DNA of 64,000 nucleotides from Rhodopseudomonas faecalis (GTDB lineage Bacteria; Pseudomonadota; Alphaproteobacteria; Rhizobiales; Xanthobacteraceae). Position 1 is the stretch's first letter. Each line of letters begins with the position of its first letter. Both the position numbers and the translations under genes were made by a program. Below, one piece after another: positions 36,364-45,171 of this stretch. The notes under the pieces were generated by a model that saw only the letters and a list, made by a program, of their open reading frames with translations, was not told the DNA's origin and did not search any database. The stretch is taken from contig NZ_QJTI01000015.1 in assembly GCF_003217325.1 (NCBI RefSeq), positions 26,200-90,199 on the forward strand, in the 5' to 3' direction.

Positions 36364-38175
36364 ATGGACCGGCCCGCTGACCCAGGGGTGCCGATCATCA
36401 AGCCGCAGGGCGAGACGCCGCTGACGGCTGCCAGCCAGAGGCCCAACCCGAACGCAGGCTCGGAAGCGCCGGGCGCCCCCTCCGGTTTCGACAATGCCGA
36501 TCGGCTGCTGCATGCCGCGTTGGCGCGGCTGACCGGCGGCATCGCCCCGGCGGCGCTGCTGCTCGCCTATAGCGATTGGCTGATTCATCTCGCCGCGGCG
36601 CCGGCGCGGCGGCTTGAGATCGCCGCGGCCGCGGCTCACGCGGCCGAGCGCTACGCCGCCGCGGCCCGGGACGTTACCACGCCGTGGGCCAGCATCAAGC
36701 CGCAGCCGCAGGACCAGCGTTTTACGGGCGCCGATTGGGAGCTGCCGCCATTCAATCTGCTGGCGCAGGGTTTTCTGCTCGCCGAGCAATGGTGGCATCT
36801 GGCGACCACCGGGGTGCGCGGCGTCGGGCGACAGAACGAAGCGATCGTCGATTTCTCGATGCGCCAGGTGCTGGATGCGATGGCGCCGTCGAATTTCGCC
36901 GGCAGCAATCCGGAGGTGATCCGCAAAACTCTGGAGAGCCGCGGCCAGAGCCTGTTCGAGGGCTGGCAGAACTGGCTGGAAGACTGGCGGCAGCTATGCG
37001 CCACCGGCGGCCTGTCCGCGGCGTCGCCGTTCGTGGTCGGGCGCGATGTCGCGGTGACGCCGGGGCAGGTGGTGTACCGCAATCATCTGATCGAGCTGAT
37101 CCAATACGCGCCCAGCACCGATCAGGTGCATCGCGAGCCGGTGCTGATCGTGCCGGCCTGGATCATGAAATATTACATTCTCGATCTGTCGCCGCATAAC
37201 TCGCTGGTGAAATATCTCACCGACCACGGTTTTACGGTGTTCATGATCTCCTGGCGCAATCCGGACGCCGCCGATCGCGACATCGATTTCGATGCCTATC
37301 GCACGCTCGGCGTCGATGCCGCGCTCGAAGCCATTGCCGACATCGTGCCCGACGTGCCGGTGCATGGCGTCGGCTATTGCTTGGGCGGCACGCTGCTGTC
37401 GATCGCCGCCGCGACCATGGCGCGCGACGGCATCCATCGGCTGCACAGCATCACGCTATTTGCCGCGCAGACCGATTTCACCGAGGCCGGCGAGCTGACG
37501 CTGTTCATCAATCCGAGCCAGGTGGCGTTTCTGGAAGACATGATGTGGCAGCGCGGCGTGCTCGACACCACGCAGATGGCCGGCGCGTTTCAGATCCTGC
37601 GCTCCAACGATCTGGTGTGGTCGCGCTTGGTGCGGCACTATCTGATGGGCGAACAATCGGTGCCGAACGATCTGATGTCCTGGAATGCCGACGCCACCCG
37701 GCAGCCCTACCGGATGCATTCGGAATATCTGCGGCATCTGTTCTTGGACAATGATCTCGCCGGCGGCCGCTATCTGGTCGATGGCCGGCCGATCTCGCTG
37801 TCCGACATTCATACCCCGATGTTTGTGGTCGGCACCTTGCGCGATCACGTCGCGCCGTGGCGCTCGACCTACAAGATCCATTTCCTGGCCGATGCCGAGA
37901 TCACCTATCTGCTGACCAGCGGCGGCCACAATGCCGGCATCGTGTCGCCGCCCGGTGGCAATGGCCGTCATTATCAGGTGCTGACCAAGGCCGCCGATGC
38001 CCGCTATCTCGGGCCGGACGATTGGCTCGCGGCGGCGCCGCGCCGCGAAGGGTCGTGGTGGCCGGAATGGCTGCATTGGCTCACGGCGCGCTCCGGCGAA
38101 AAAGTGCCGCCACCGCCGCTCATGAGCGATCCGGCGCTTGGCGCGGCGCCCGGCAGCTACGTATTGCAGCGCTGA
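36364..38175 (+). CDS. phaC: Poly(3-hydroxyalkanoate) synthase, class I type
   Basis: The enzyme polymerises 3-hydroxyacyl-CoA into storage polyester at the granule surface. The 603-residue protein has an N-terminal PHA-synthase domain and an alpha/beta hydrolase core with catalytic Cys339 in the lipase-like box GYCLGG, Asp494 (GTLRDHVAPW) and His522 (GGHNAGI). The length fits class I enzymes (about 590). An extra, Pro/Ala-rich N-terminus of about 40 residues is present. It is co-transcribed with a Usp gene; its end is 3 nt from the end of the convergent kinase gene. Confidence 0.92.
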   Translation: MDRPADPGVPIIKPQGETPLTAASQRPNPNAGSEAPGAPSGFDNADRLLHAALARLTGGIAPAALLLAYSDWLIHLAAAPARRLEIAAAAAHAAERYAAAARDVTTPWASIKPQPQDQRFTGADWELPPFNLLAQGFLLAEQWWHLATTGVRGVGRQNEAIVDFSMRQVLDAMAPSNFAGSNPEVIRKTLESRGQSLFEGWQNWLEDWRQLCATGGLSAASPFVVGRDVAVTPGQVVYRNHLIELIQYAPSTDQVHREPVLIVPAWIMKYYILDLSPHNSLVKYLTDHGFTVFMISWRNPDAADRDIDFDAYRTLGVDAALEAIADIVPDVPVHGVGYCLGGTLLSIAAATMARDGIHRLHSITLFAAQTDFTEAGELTLFINPSQVAFLEDMMWQRGVLDTTQMAGAFQILRSNDLVWSRLVRHYLMGEQSVPNDLMSWNADATRQPYRMHSEYLRHLFLDNDLAGGRYLVDGRPISLSDIHTPMFVVGTLRDHVAPWRSTYKIHFLADAEITYLLTSGGHNAGIVSPPGGNGRHYQVLTKAADARYLGPDDWLAAAPRREGSWWPEWLHWLTARSGEKVPPPPLMSDPALGAAPGSYVLQR

Positions 38176-38178
38176 CGC

Positions 38179-39795
38179 CTAGCCGTCACCTGCAAGCGCC
38201 GCCTGCGCGCGCGTGAGGGACACATCCGGGCTGCCTGAAGCATCGACCAGGGGCCAACTCAACGTGCCGAGATCATAGTTCTGCTGGCTGCGCGCCACCG
38301 CTTCGGTGGCGTCGGAGGCATCGCCGCTACGCTGCGCGATGCGCGCGATCCGGGTGGCGAGATCGGCGGTCAGGAACAGGCCGTGAAACGGCACGCCGGC
38401 CGCTTCGGCGACCTTGGCGATCGCCGCCCGTTCCGGCTCGCGCGCGAACACCGCATCGACAATCACCGAATGGCCTTGCGCCACAATGCGCGCGGCACGC
38501 TGCGCCAGCCCATTATAGACCGCGTCCGTCACCTCGGGCCGATAGGCATCGGCCCCGAGCCGCACCGTGTCGGCGACTTGGAAATGCCGCTTGCGCGCCA
38601 CGTCGCTGCGCAGCACCACCGCGCCGGGCAGCGGTGCGATATCGGCGGCCAGCATGCGCGCCAAGAGCGACTTGCCGGTGCCGGACAGGCCGCCGATCGC
38701 GATCAGCCGCGGCGGTGCCGGCGCGATCAACCGGCAGGCGAGATCGAAATAGCTGTCGGACTGCGCTCGGATCGCGCGGCGCTGCGCCTCATCGCGTGTC
38801 GGCCGCGCCAGCAGCACATTGGCGCGGATCGCGGCGCGCATCGACAGCAGCAACGGCAGCAGCGAGAGCGCGCCGAGATGTTCATCGCCGGTGACCTCAA
38901 GGTAGCGGTTCAGCACCCGGCAGGCCGCGGCATGGCGCCGATAATGCAACAGGTCCATCAGCGCGAAGCCGAGATCATAGAGCACGTCGATCGACGCGAT
39001 CACCGGATCGAACTCGATGGCGTCGAACAACACCGGATGGCCATCGATCACCACGATGTTTTCCAGATGTAGGTCGCCATGACAGCGCCGCACCTGGCCT
39101 TGGCTGCCGCGTTGTTGCAGCAACGCTTTGAGGCGCGGGAATGCGGCACGGCTTGCGTGATCGAGTTCAGCGGTTCGTTCGGCATCGAAACCGGCCGCGT
39201 TGAACGCGGCGGTGTTGCCGGCGATGATGCGTTCGATCGAGGCGATCCAGGGGGCGTCATCGGCGCGCGGCGCGCTGTGATGCGAGGCCGCGATCACATC
39301 GGCGATTTCCTGCAACAGCGGGTCCGGTAGCGCGTTCTGTTCAGCGAGATGATTGACGGTCTTGCGTTCGTCGAACCGGTTCATCTCCAGCAGCCACTCG
39401 ACCACCTCGCCATCGCCATCGAGCGACAATTTGCCGTCAGGAGATTGCCGGACCGCGCGCAAGCCGCGATAGATTTTCGGCGCGAAACTGCGGTTGATCT
39501 CAAGCTCCTGTTCGCAAGCCAGCTTGCGGCGCGCCAGCGTCGAATAATCGAGATAGGGGTACTTCACCGCGCGCTTGATCTTTTGCGCGATCGCACCGGC
39601 CAGAAACACCACGGCGCCATGGGTATCGATTCGCTGCACCGTCACGTCGCCATGCGTCGCCGGATTCGCCAGCCAAGCGAATACGTGTTGTTGCATCTCG
39701 TCTGATGGAGTCGAAATGACAGGCCTCCGGGATATTACCAGGGGTGAATTGTGGCGATCGGCAGTCACCACTCTGGACTGCCAAACAGGAACCAT
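38179..39795 (-). CDS. Two-domain kinase: aminoglycoside-phosphotransferase fold plus P-loop kinase
   Basis: The N-terminal half (about residues 50-345) is a choline/aminoglycoside-kinase fold with catalytic loop CHGDLHLENIVVIDG and metal motif LFDAIEFDP. The C-terminal half (about 360-538) is a P-loop kinase with Walker A GGLSGTGKSLLA, DAVFAREPER and Arg-rich lid. Similar fused proteins are found in proteobacterial low-oxygen regulons; substrates are unknown. The ATG at 39795 is the longest frame, without a clear ribosome site. An ATG at 39696 (MQQHVFAW) or a non-standard ATT just before it are alternatives. A perfect FixK box lies 45-58 nt upstream of 39795. Confidence 0.8.
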   Translation of the reverse strand: MVPVWQSRVVTADRHNSPLVISRRPVISTPSDEMQQHVFAWLANPATHGDVTVQRIDTHGAVVFLAGAIAQKIKRAVKYPYLDYSTLARRKLACEQELEINRSFAPKIYRGLRAVRQSPDGKLSLDGDGEVVEWLLEMNRFDERKTVNHLAEQNALPDPLLQEIADVIAASHHSAPRADDAPWIASIERIIAGNTAAFNAAGFDAERTAELDHASRAAFPRLKALLQQRGSQGQVRRCHGDLHLENIVVIDGHPVLFDAIEFDPVIASIDVLYDLGFALMDLLHYRRHAAACRVLNRYLEVTGDEHLGALSLLPLLLSMRAAIRANVLLARPTRDEAQRRAIRAQSDSYFDLACRLIAPAPPRLIAIGGLSGTGKSLLARMLAADIAPLPGAVVLRSDVARKRHFQVADTVRLGADAYRPEVTDAVYNGLAQRAARIVAQGHSVIVDAVFAREPERAAIAKVAEAAGVPFHGLFLTADLATRIARIAQRSGDASDATEAVARSQQNYDLGTLSWPLVDASGSPDVSLTRAQAALAGDG

Positions 39796-39839
39796 AACTG
39801 CTGTATCAGCGACACACAGTATCGCAATCAGCGGTTGGT

Positions 39840-39853
39840 TTGACTTTGATCAA
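39840..39853. promoter_or_regulatory. FixK box between the divergent kinase and CBS genes
   Basis: TTGA-CTTTGA-TCAA, perfect half-sites. It is centred about 51 nt from the kinase ATG (39795) and 110 nt from the CBS start (39956), so it could serve either or both transcripts. Confidence 0.75.
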
Positions 39854-39955
39854 TCCAATCAGACAAGCCGCAGTGTAGTGGACAAGTATAGATGAAGTTC
39901 ACTGTCGGCGCAGGCGCGTGCCACGCTTGACCGGTGCAAAGCAAACGGCAGTTCA

Positions 39956-40393
39956 TTGAGCCCGCATTTGTACAAGTTTCTCGAAGCCAATGTCGCAGGC
40001 TACATGACCCGATCAGTCACCTCGGTCAGCCGTGACCTGACGATGGGTGAGCTGAAGGAGCTTTTTAAGCGCGACGACTACAACGCCTATCCGGTGGTGG
40101 AAGATGGCCAGGCGGTTGGATTGGTGACGAAGTACGACTTCCTGAAGTGCTTCGCGTTCGCTCCGGTCCATATGGTGCCGCATTACGACGAACTGATGAA
40201 CAAGACCGTCGGCGACGTGATGTCGCCCGACTTCATCTATGTGCACCCGGAGATCAAGCTGACGCGGGTGCTGCAATTGATGGTCGATCATCAGACCCGC
40301 AGCATCCCGGTGTTGGATAACGACCGTAAGCTGCTGGGCATCATCTCGCGCGAGGATGTGATCCACGCTCTGGCGGATTGCACCCGGCATTGA
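39956..40393 (+). CDS. Two-CBS-domain protein
   Basis: The 145-residue protein consists of a pair of CBS domains (about 13-65 and 83-142: NAYPVVEDGQAVGLVTKYDFLKCF and RSIPVLDNDRKLLGIISREDVIHAL). CBS pairs bind adenine nucleotides; stand-alone forms often regulate enzymes or transport by contact. The start used here is TTG 39956 (LSPHLYKFLE); a Met at residue 17 would remove part of the first domain. It is divergent from the kinase with a FixK box between them, and ends at a strong terminator. Confidence 0.82.
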   Translation: MSPHLYKFLEANVAGYMTRSVTSVSRDLTMGELKELFKRDDYNAYPVVEDGQAVGLVTKYDFLKCFAFAPVHMVPHYDELMNKTVGDVMSPDFIYVHPEIKLTRVLQLMVDHQTRSIPVLDNDRKLLGIISREDVIHALADCTRH

Positions 40394-40412
40394 AGCCTTG
40401 AGCTTTGATAAG

Positions 40413-40437
40413 GTGACCGCTTGCGGTCGCTTTTTTG
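40413..40437 (+). terminator. Rho-independent terminator of the CBS gene
   Basis: GACCGC-TT-GCGGTC stem followed by GCTTTTTTG, about 20 nt after the stop at 40393. Confidence 0.85.
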
Positions 40438-40592
40438 TTTCCCGCCTGCCATCACGATCTCGCCGGGTTGCGTCGAAACGCATCTCGACTTGGGCCTGCG
40501 CCCTTGTAGTATGGCTGCGGTTCGGCAGCGATTTGCTGCTGAAACCGAAGGCTTGATCGACTGTCGCTTCCCCGCGTCTCTACCGAGGTCCG

Positions 40593-43301
40593 ATGTCGCA
40601 TTACCGATTGAGCAGCCTGTTGGCGCCGCAGTCGCTGGCGCTGGTGGGGGCAAGCCCGCGGCCCGACTCGCTGGGACGGGCGATTCTCAACAACATCCGT
40701 TCGGGGCAGTTTCCCGGTCCGCTCGGCGTGGTGAACCCGCGTTATCCCGAAATCGGTGGTACGCCGACCGCGAAGAGTCTGAGCGAACTCGGCTTTGTTC
40801 CCGATCTCATCGTTATCACGGCACCGGCGCGCACCGTGCCGTCGATCATCTCGGAAGCGGGCAAGCTCGGCGTTGCCGGCGCGGTGATCATCAGTTCCGG
40901 TCTCGGGCGCGGCGCCGGTTCGTACGCCGAAGCGGCCAACCGGCTGGCGCGGGAATATGGCGTGCGTCTGGTGGGACCGAACTGCCTCGGTGTGATCGTG
41001 CCGGAAATGGCGCTCAATGCCAGCTTCGCCGCTCATATGCCGCGCGCCGGCCATCTGGCGCTGATCTCGCAATCGGGCGCGATCGCCGCCGGCATGGTCG
41101 ATTGGGCGGTCGAAAAATCGATCGGTTTTTCAGGTCTGGTATCGATCGGCGAGCAGCTCGATGTCGACATCTCCGACCTGCTCGATCACTTCGCGCTTGA
41201 TTACAAGACGCGGGCGATCCTGCTCTATGTCGAGGCGATCACCGACGCGCGCAAATTCATGTCGGCGGCGCGTGCTGCGGCGCGCGTCAAGCCGGTGGTG
41301 GTGGTGAAATCCGGGCGCATGGCGCAAGGCGCGCGTGCCGCCGCGACCCACACCGGCGCGCTCGCGGGCGAGGATTCGGTCTATGACGCCGCGTTCCGCC
41401 GCGCCGGCATGTTGCGGGTCTATGACCTGCGCGAATTGTTCGATTGCGCCGAAACGCTCGGCCGGGTCACCGCGCCGCGCGGCAAGCGGCTGGCGATCGC
41501 CACCAATGGCGGCGGCATCGGCGTGCTCGCGGTCGATCGGCTGGTCGAACTCGGCGGCATTCCCGCGGCGATTTCCGCGCCGACCATGAAGCGGCTCAAC
41601 GCCGCGCTGCCGACCACCTGGTCGGGCTCGAACCCGATCGATCTGGTCGGCGATGCCGACGCCAACCGCTACGCCGAAGCGCTGGAAGCGCTGCTCGCCG
41701 ATCCGGAAAACGACGCCGTGCTGGTGATGAATGTGCAAACCGCGATTGCCGGGTCGAGCGACATCGCTACCACCGTGGTGCGGATCGTCAACGAACACCG
41801 CGCCGCGCGCACGCCGGCCAAGCCGGTGCTGACGGCCTGGATCGGCGGCGACGACAGCATTTCGCGCATGTTCGATGCTGCCGCGATCCCCAATTACCCG
41901 ACCGAAGACGACGCGGTGCGCGGCTTCATCCATCTGGTGCATTACCGCGAGGCGGTCGAGGCGCTCACCGAAGTGCCGCCGAGCATGCCCAAGGATTTCG
42001 TGCCCAATGTCGAGGTGGCGCGGCGCATCGTGGAAACGGCGGTCGATCAGGGGCGGCGCTGGCTCGATCCGATCGAGATCAGCGAGCTGTTCGGCGCCTA
42101 CCAGATCCCGCAAGTGCCGATGCTGGCGGCGGCCGATGCCGATGAGGCCGCGGCATTCGCGGCCAAACTATTCGCCGACGGCCATACCGTGGTGGTCAAA
42201 GTGCTGTCGCATGACATTCCGCACAAATCGGACGTCGGCGGCGTGGTGCTCAATCTCACCAGTGTCGATGCGGTGCGCGCCGCCACCGCCGACATTCTGC
42301 AACGCGCCAAGGAAATGCGGCCGCGCGCGCGGCTGGCGGGCGTGATCGTGCAGCCGATGATCGTGCGGCCGAAGGCGCGCGAGCTGATCCTTGGTATCGC
42401 TGATGATCCGACCTTTGGGCCGGTGATCGCGTTCGGCCATGGCGGCACCGGCGTCGCGGTGATCGACGACAAGGCGCTGTCGCTGCCGCCGCTCGATCTG
42501 CAACTCGCCGGCGATCTGATCGCCCGCACCCGGGTATCAAAACTGCTGCGCGGCTATCGCGACGTGCCAGCGGCGCGGCTTGATGATATCGCGCTGACGC
42601 TGGTCAAGCTGTCGCAGATGGTGGTCGATCTGCCGCAATTGCGCGAACTCGACATCAATCCGCTGCTCGCCGACGAAACCGGCGTCTTGGCGATCGACTC
42701 GCGGGTGATGGTCGGCACGCCGTCGGTGCGCTTTGCCGGCCGCGGCAATGCGCGCTGCGCGGTGCGGCCCTATCCGTCGGAGTGGGAGCGCCATCTGGTC
42801 GTCAAGGACGGCTGGAAAGTGTTCGTGCGACCGATCCGGCCCGATGACGAACCGGCGCTGCAGGAGCTGCTGAAGAAGGTCACGCCGCAGGATCTGCGCT
42901 TGCGGTTCTTTGCGGTGATGAAGGAGTTCAGCCACGCCTTCATCGCCCGTCTCACCCAGCTCGATTATTCGCGCGCGATGGCGTTCGTCGCCATTGATGA
43001 GGAGACCGAAGAGGTGGCCGGCGTGGTGCGGCTGCATTCGGATTCGCTCTATGAGAATGGCGAATACGCGATTCTGCTGCGCTCTGACCTCAAGGGCAAA
43101 GGCCTGGGCTGGGCTTTGATGAGACTGATCATCGAATACGCCAAGGCCGAAGGCTTGCAGAACGTGGTCGGCAAGGTGCTGCACGAAAACACGGTGATGC
43201 TGGCGATGTGCCGCGCGCTCGGTTTCCAGATCAAGTCGAGCAAGGACGATAAGGATATCTGCGACGTCACGCTGCCGCTCGGCAACGATCCGGCGGAATA
43301 A
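40593..43301 (+). CDS. NDP-forming acyl-CoA synthetase-like protein with GNAT domain (Pat-like)
   Basis: The 902-residue protein has a CoA-binding domain (about 10-130), a succinyl-CoA-ligase-like domain (to about 460), an ATP-grasp domain (about 480-710: VVVKVLSHDIPHKSDVGGVVLNL), and a C-terminal GNAT acetyltransferase domain (about 745-890, with the acetyl-CoA loop LRSDLKGKGLGWALM). This layout matches Pat lysine acetyltransferases that silence acyl-CoA synthetases; R. palustris is known to have one. The phosphohistidine His of a working NDP-forming ligase is not apparent, also as in Pat. Exact orthology is not proven. Confidence 0.85.
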   Translation: MSHYRLSSLLAPQSLALVGASPRPDSLGRAILNNIRSGQFPGPLGVVNPRYPEIGGTPTAKSLSELGFVPDLIVITAPARTVPSIISEAGKLGVAGAVIISSGLGRGAGSYAEAANRLAREYGVRLVGPNCLGVIVPEMALNASFAAHMPRAGHLALISQSGAIAAGMVDWAVEKSIGFSGLVSIGEQLDVDISDLLDHFALDYKTRAILLYVEAITDARKFMSAARAAARVKPVVVVKSGRMAQGARAAATHTGALAGEDSVYDAAFRRAGMLRVYDLRELFDCAETLGRVTAPRGKRLAIATNGGGIGVLAVDRLVELGGIPAAISAPTMKRLNAALPTTWSGSNPIDLVGDADANRYAEALEALLADPENDAVLVMNVQTAIAGSSDIATTVVRIVNEHRAARTPAKPVLTAWIGGDDSISRMFDAAAIPNYPTEDDAVRGFIHLVHYREAVEALTEVPPSMPKDFVPNVEVARRIVETAVDQGRRWLDPIEISELFGAYQIPQVPMLAAADADEAAAFAAKLFADGHTVVVKVLSHDIPHKSDVGGVVLNLTSVDAVRAATADILQRAKEMRPRARLAGVIVQPMIVRPKARELILGIADDPTFGPVIAFGHGGTGVAVIDDKALSLPPLDLQLAGDLIARTRVSKLLRGYRDVPAARLDDIALTLVKLSQMVVDLPQLRELDINPLLADETGVLAIDSRVMVGTPSVRFAGRGNARCAVRPYPSEWERHLVVKDGWKVFVRPIRPDDEPALQELLKKVTPQDLRLRFFAVMKEFSHAFIARLTQLDYSRAMAFVAIDEETEEVAGVVRLHSDSLYENGEYAILLRSDLKGKGLGWALMRLIIEYAKAEGLQNVVGKVLHENTVMLAMCRALGFQIKSSKDDKDICDVTLPLGNDPAE

Positions 43302-43325
43302 TAAAACAAGTGTCGTGCAAAAACA

Positions 43326-43358
43326 GTGAAGCCGCCGGAAACGGCGGCTTCACTTTTA
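43326..43358. terminator. Bidirectional rho-independent terminator
   Basis: GTGAAGCCGCC pairs with GGCGGCTTCAC over a 6-nt loop, followed by TTTTAT; the minus strand also reads into TTTTTGC. It separates the Pat-like gene from the convergent 137-residue gene. Confidence 0.9.
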
Positions 43359-43399
43359 TGATCCGATGCCTTGGGGCAGGCGGCCCGCGCCGCTTACCC

Positions 43400-43813
43400 T
43401 TACAGGTGTGAGACGCCGACCACGCGGAAGGTGCGCATCTTGCCGCCATCCTTGATCGAAACGTACTCATCGAGCACGAACCGTTCGTCTTGGAAGTGAT
43501 AGCCGGCTTCGTCGCCGTGCACCTCACCGGAAATATCATACTGGAACGCCCATGATCCGCCCGGGCGATGCACCAGATGGCCACGGCTTTCCGGCTCATT
43601 GGGGCGCTGGCGCGCGACGCGGCAGGCATCGCGGTGCTTCTTCCACTGATCGGGGTCGATGCGGCCCTCGTCATCGAGCGGCGCCACCATGATGTAGGCG
43701 ACGTTCCATTCCCCCTCGGGATGGTCGGGCTCGCGCGCAAGTTCCAGCCTGATCCTGCGGAAGCACGACGGCAGCGACGTGTTGAGGATCGGCGGTGACG
43801 AGGCCTTTGTCAT
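43400..43813 (-). CDS. Conserved hypothetical protein, FixK-linked (137 aa)
   Basis: I do not recognise this protein. It is soluble, 137 residues, without signal peptide or TM helix. It is rich in charged and aromatic residues (GEWNVAYIMVAPLDDEGRID, GSWAFQYDISGEVHGDEAGYHF, FVLDEYVSIKDGGKMRTFRV), suggesting a beta-rich fold. One Cys near the N-terminus and one in RDACR are present. The ATG at 43813 follows GGAAACCAAT. A perfect FixK box (43907-43920) is centred 100 nt upstream, and a strong terminator closes the gene, so it is a single-gene transcript probably made at low oxygen. Confidence 0.7.
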   Translation of the reverse strand: MTKASSPPILNTSLPSCFRRIRLELAREPDHPEGEWNVAYIMVAPLDDEGRIDPDQWKKHRDACRVARQRPNEPESRGHLVHRPGGSWAFQYDISGEVHGDEAGYHFQDERFVLDEYVSIKDGGKMRTFRVVGVSHL

Positions 43814-43906
43814 ATTGGTTTCCTAATCTTCAGCCATCCCGCCATGAAACAACACGGCGAAACTAAACGCGATAGCTGAGCCTAGAAAACACAGTGAATA
43901 TGGCGT

Positions 43907-43920
43907 TTGATCTGCGTCAA
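43907..43920. promoter_or_regulatory. FixK box between the 137-aa gene and the mla operon
   Basis: TTGA-TCTGCG-TCAA, perfect half-sites, centred 100 nt from the minus-strand ATG (43813) and about 107 nt from the plus-strand mlaE-like ATG (44021). Confidence 0.72.
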
Positions 43921-44020
43921 ACAGCGGTGTTACCCCGCTCTTGTGGCGCCGCGATAACTCAACTAGCCTCTGTTGGGACGTGTGCGTTTGCTGGCGCAAC
44001 GTGCAGAACTGGTGTGATAA

Positions 44021-45169
44021 ATGGACGGACGCTTGGGCCTTGATGCTACGCTCGAGACCACCGTCAGCAGTGGCCGACTCGAATTGCGTCCCGCTGGAAT
44101 CTGGACCGCAGGTAACGCCGCAACGCTGGAGCGGCTGTTCGATGAGGTGGCGCCACAGCTCGCGGCGGCGCGGACGCTGACCATCGATCTTTCGGCGGTG
44201 CAGGAAATCGACACGCTCGGCGCCTGGCTTTTGGAAAAGGCGTCGCGGCAGGCGGTGCAGCACGGCGCCAGTGCCGAACTGGTCGGGGTGACCGAGCGCC
44301 ATGCCGGTTTGATAACTGAACTGCATCAGGTCAATCGCAAACAGCCCGGCACACCGCGGCGCGGCGGCGTCGTGCTCGATGGGCTGGAACGGCTCGGCCG
44401 CGCCACCTGGAACGCGCGGATCGAGGTCCTGGTATTTCTACAGATGCTGGGCGCGTTGGCGGTGGCGCTGCTCGGCGTGCTGCGCCGGCCACGCACGCTG
44501 CGCTTCACCTCGCTGGTCTATCAAGTGTACCGGGTCGGCTGGCAGGCGATCCCGATCATGGTGCTGATCACCTTTCTGATCGGCGCCATCATCGCCCAGC
44601 AGGGCATCTTCCATTTCCGCAAATTCGGCGCCGAGTCCTATGTGGTCGACATGGTCGGCATCTTGGTGCTGCGCGAGATCGGCGTGCTGATCGTGGCGAT
44701 CATGGTCGCCGGGCGGTCGGGCAGCGCTTACACCGCCGAACTCGGCTCGATGAAAATGCGCGAGGAAATCGACGCGCTGTCGACCATGGATCTCGATCCG
44801 GTCGATGTGCTGATCCTGCCGCGGGTGCTGGCGCTGGTGATCGCGCTGCCGATCCTGAGTTTCATCGGCTCGATGGCGGCGCTTTATGGCGGTGGGCTGG
44901 TGGCCTGGCTCTATGGCGACATGAGCCCGGCGATCTTCATCGCGCGGCTGCATGAAGCGGTGTCGGTGACCCATTTCGAGGTCGGCATCATCAAGGCGCC
45001 GTTCATGGCGCTGGTGATCGGGCTGGTGGCGTGCAGCGAAGGGCTGCGCGTGCAGGGCAGTGCGGAGTCGCTCGGGCGACAGACCACCACTTCGGTGGTG
45101 AAGTCGATCTTCTGCGTGATTGTGCTGGACGGCCTGTTCGCCGTGTTCTTCGCTTCAATCGGGATGTGA
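44021..45169 (+). CDS. mlaE: MlaE-family ABC permease with N-terminal STAS domain
   Basis: The 382-residue protein has a STAS-like N-terminal domain (about 10-115: LTIDLSAVQEIDTLGAWLL) joined to an MlaE permease domain with about five TM helices (from about 135), including LREIGVLIVAIMVAGRSGSAYTAELGSMK and the EALSTM-type loop. In E. coli STAS (MlaB) and permease (MlaE) are separate; the fusion is common in alphaproteobacteria. It heads a three-gene operon (permease, ATPase, MCE protein) for retrograde or anterograde phospholipid traffic between the two membranes. A FixK box lies upstream in the shared spacer. Confidence 0.9.
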   Translation: MDGRLGLDATLETTVSSGRLELRPAGIWTAGNAATLERLFDEVAPQLAAARTLTIDLSAVQEIDTLGAWLLEKASRQAVQHGASAELVGVTERHAGLITELHQVNRKQPGTPRRGGVVLDGLERLGRATWNARIEVLVFLQMLGALAVALLGVLRRPRTLRFTSLVYQVYRVGWQAIPIMVLITFLIGAIIAQQGIFHFRKFGAESYVVDMVGILVLREIGVLIVAIMVAGRSGSAYTAELGSMKMREEIDALSTMDLDPVDVLILPRVLALVIALPILSFIGSMAALYGGGLVAWLYGDMSPAIFIARLHEAVSVTHFEVGIIKAPFMALVIGLVACSEGLRVQGSAESLGRQTTTSVVKSIFCVIVLDGLFAVFFASIGM

Positions 45170-45171
45170 CG

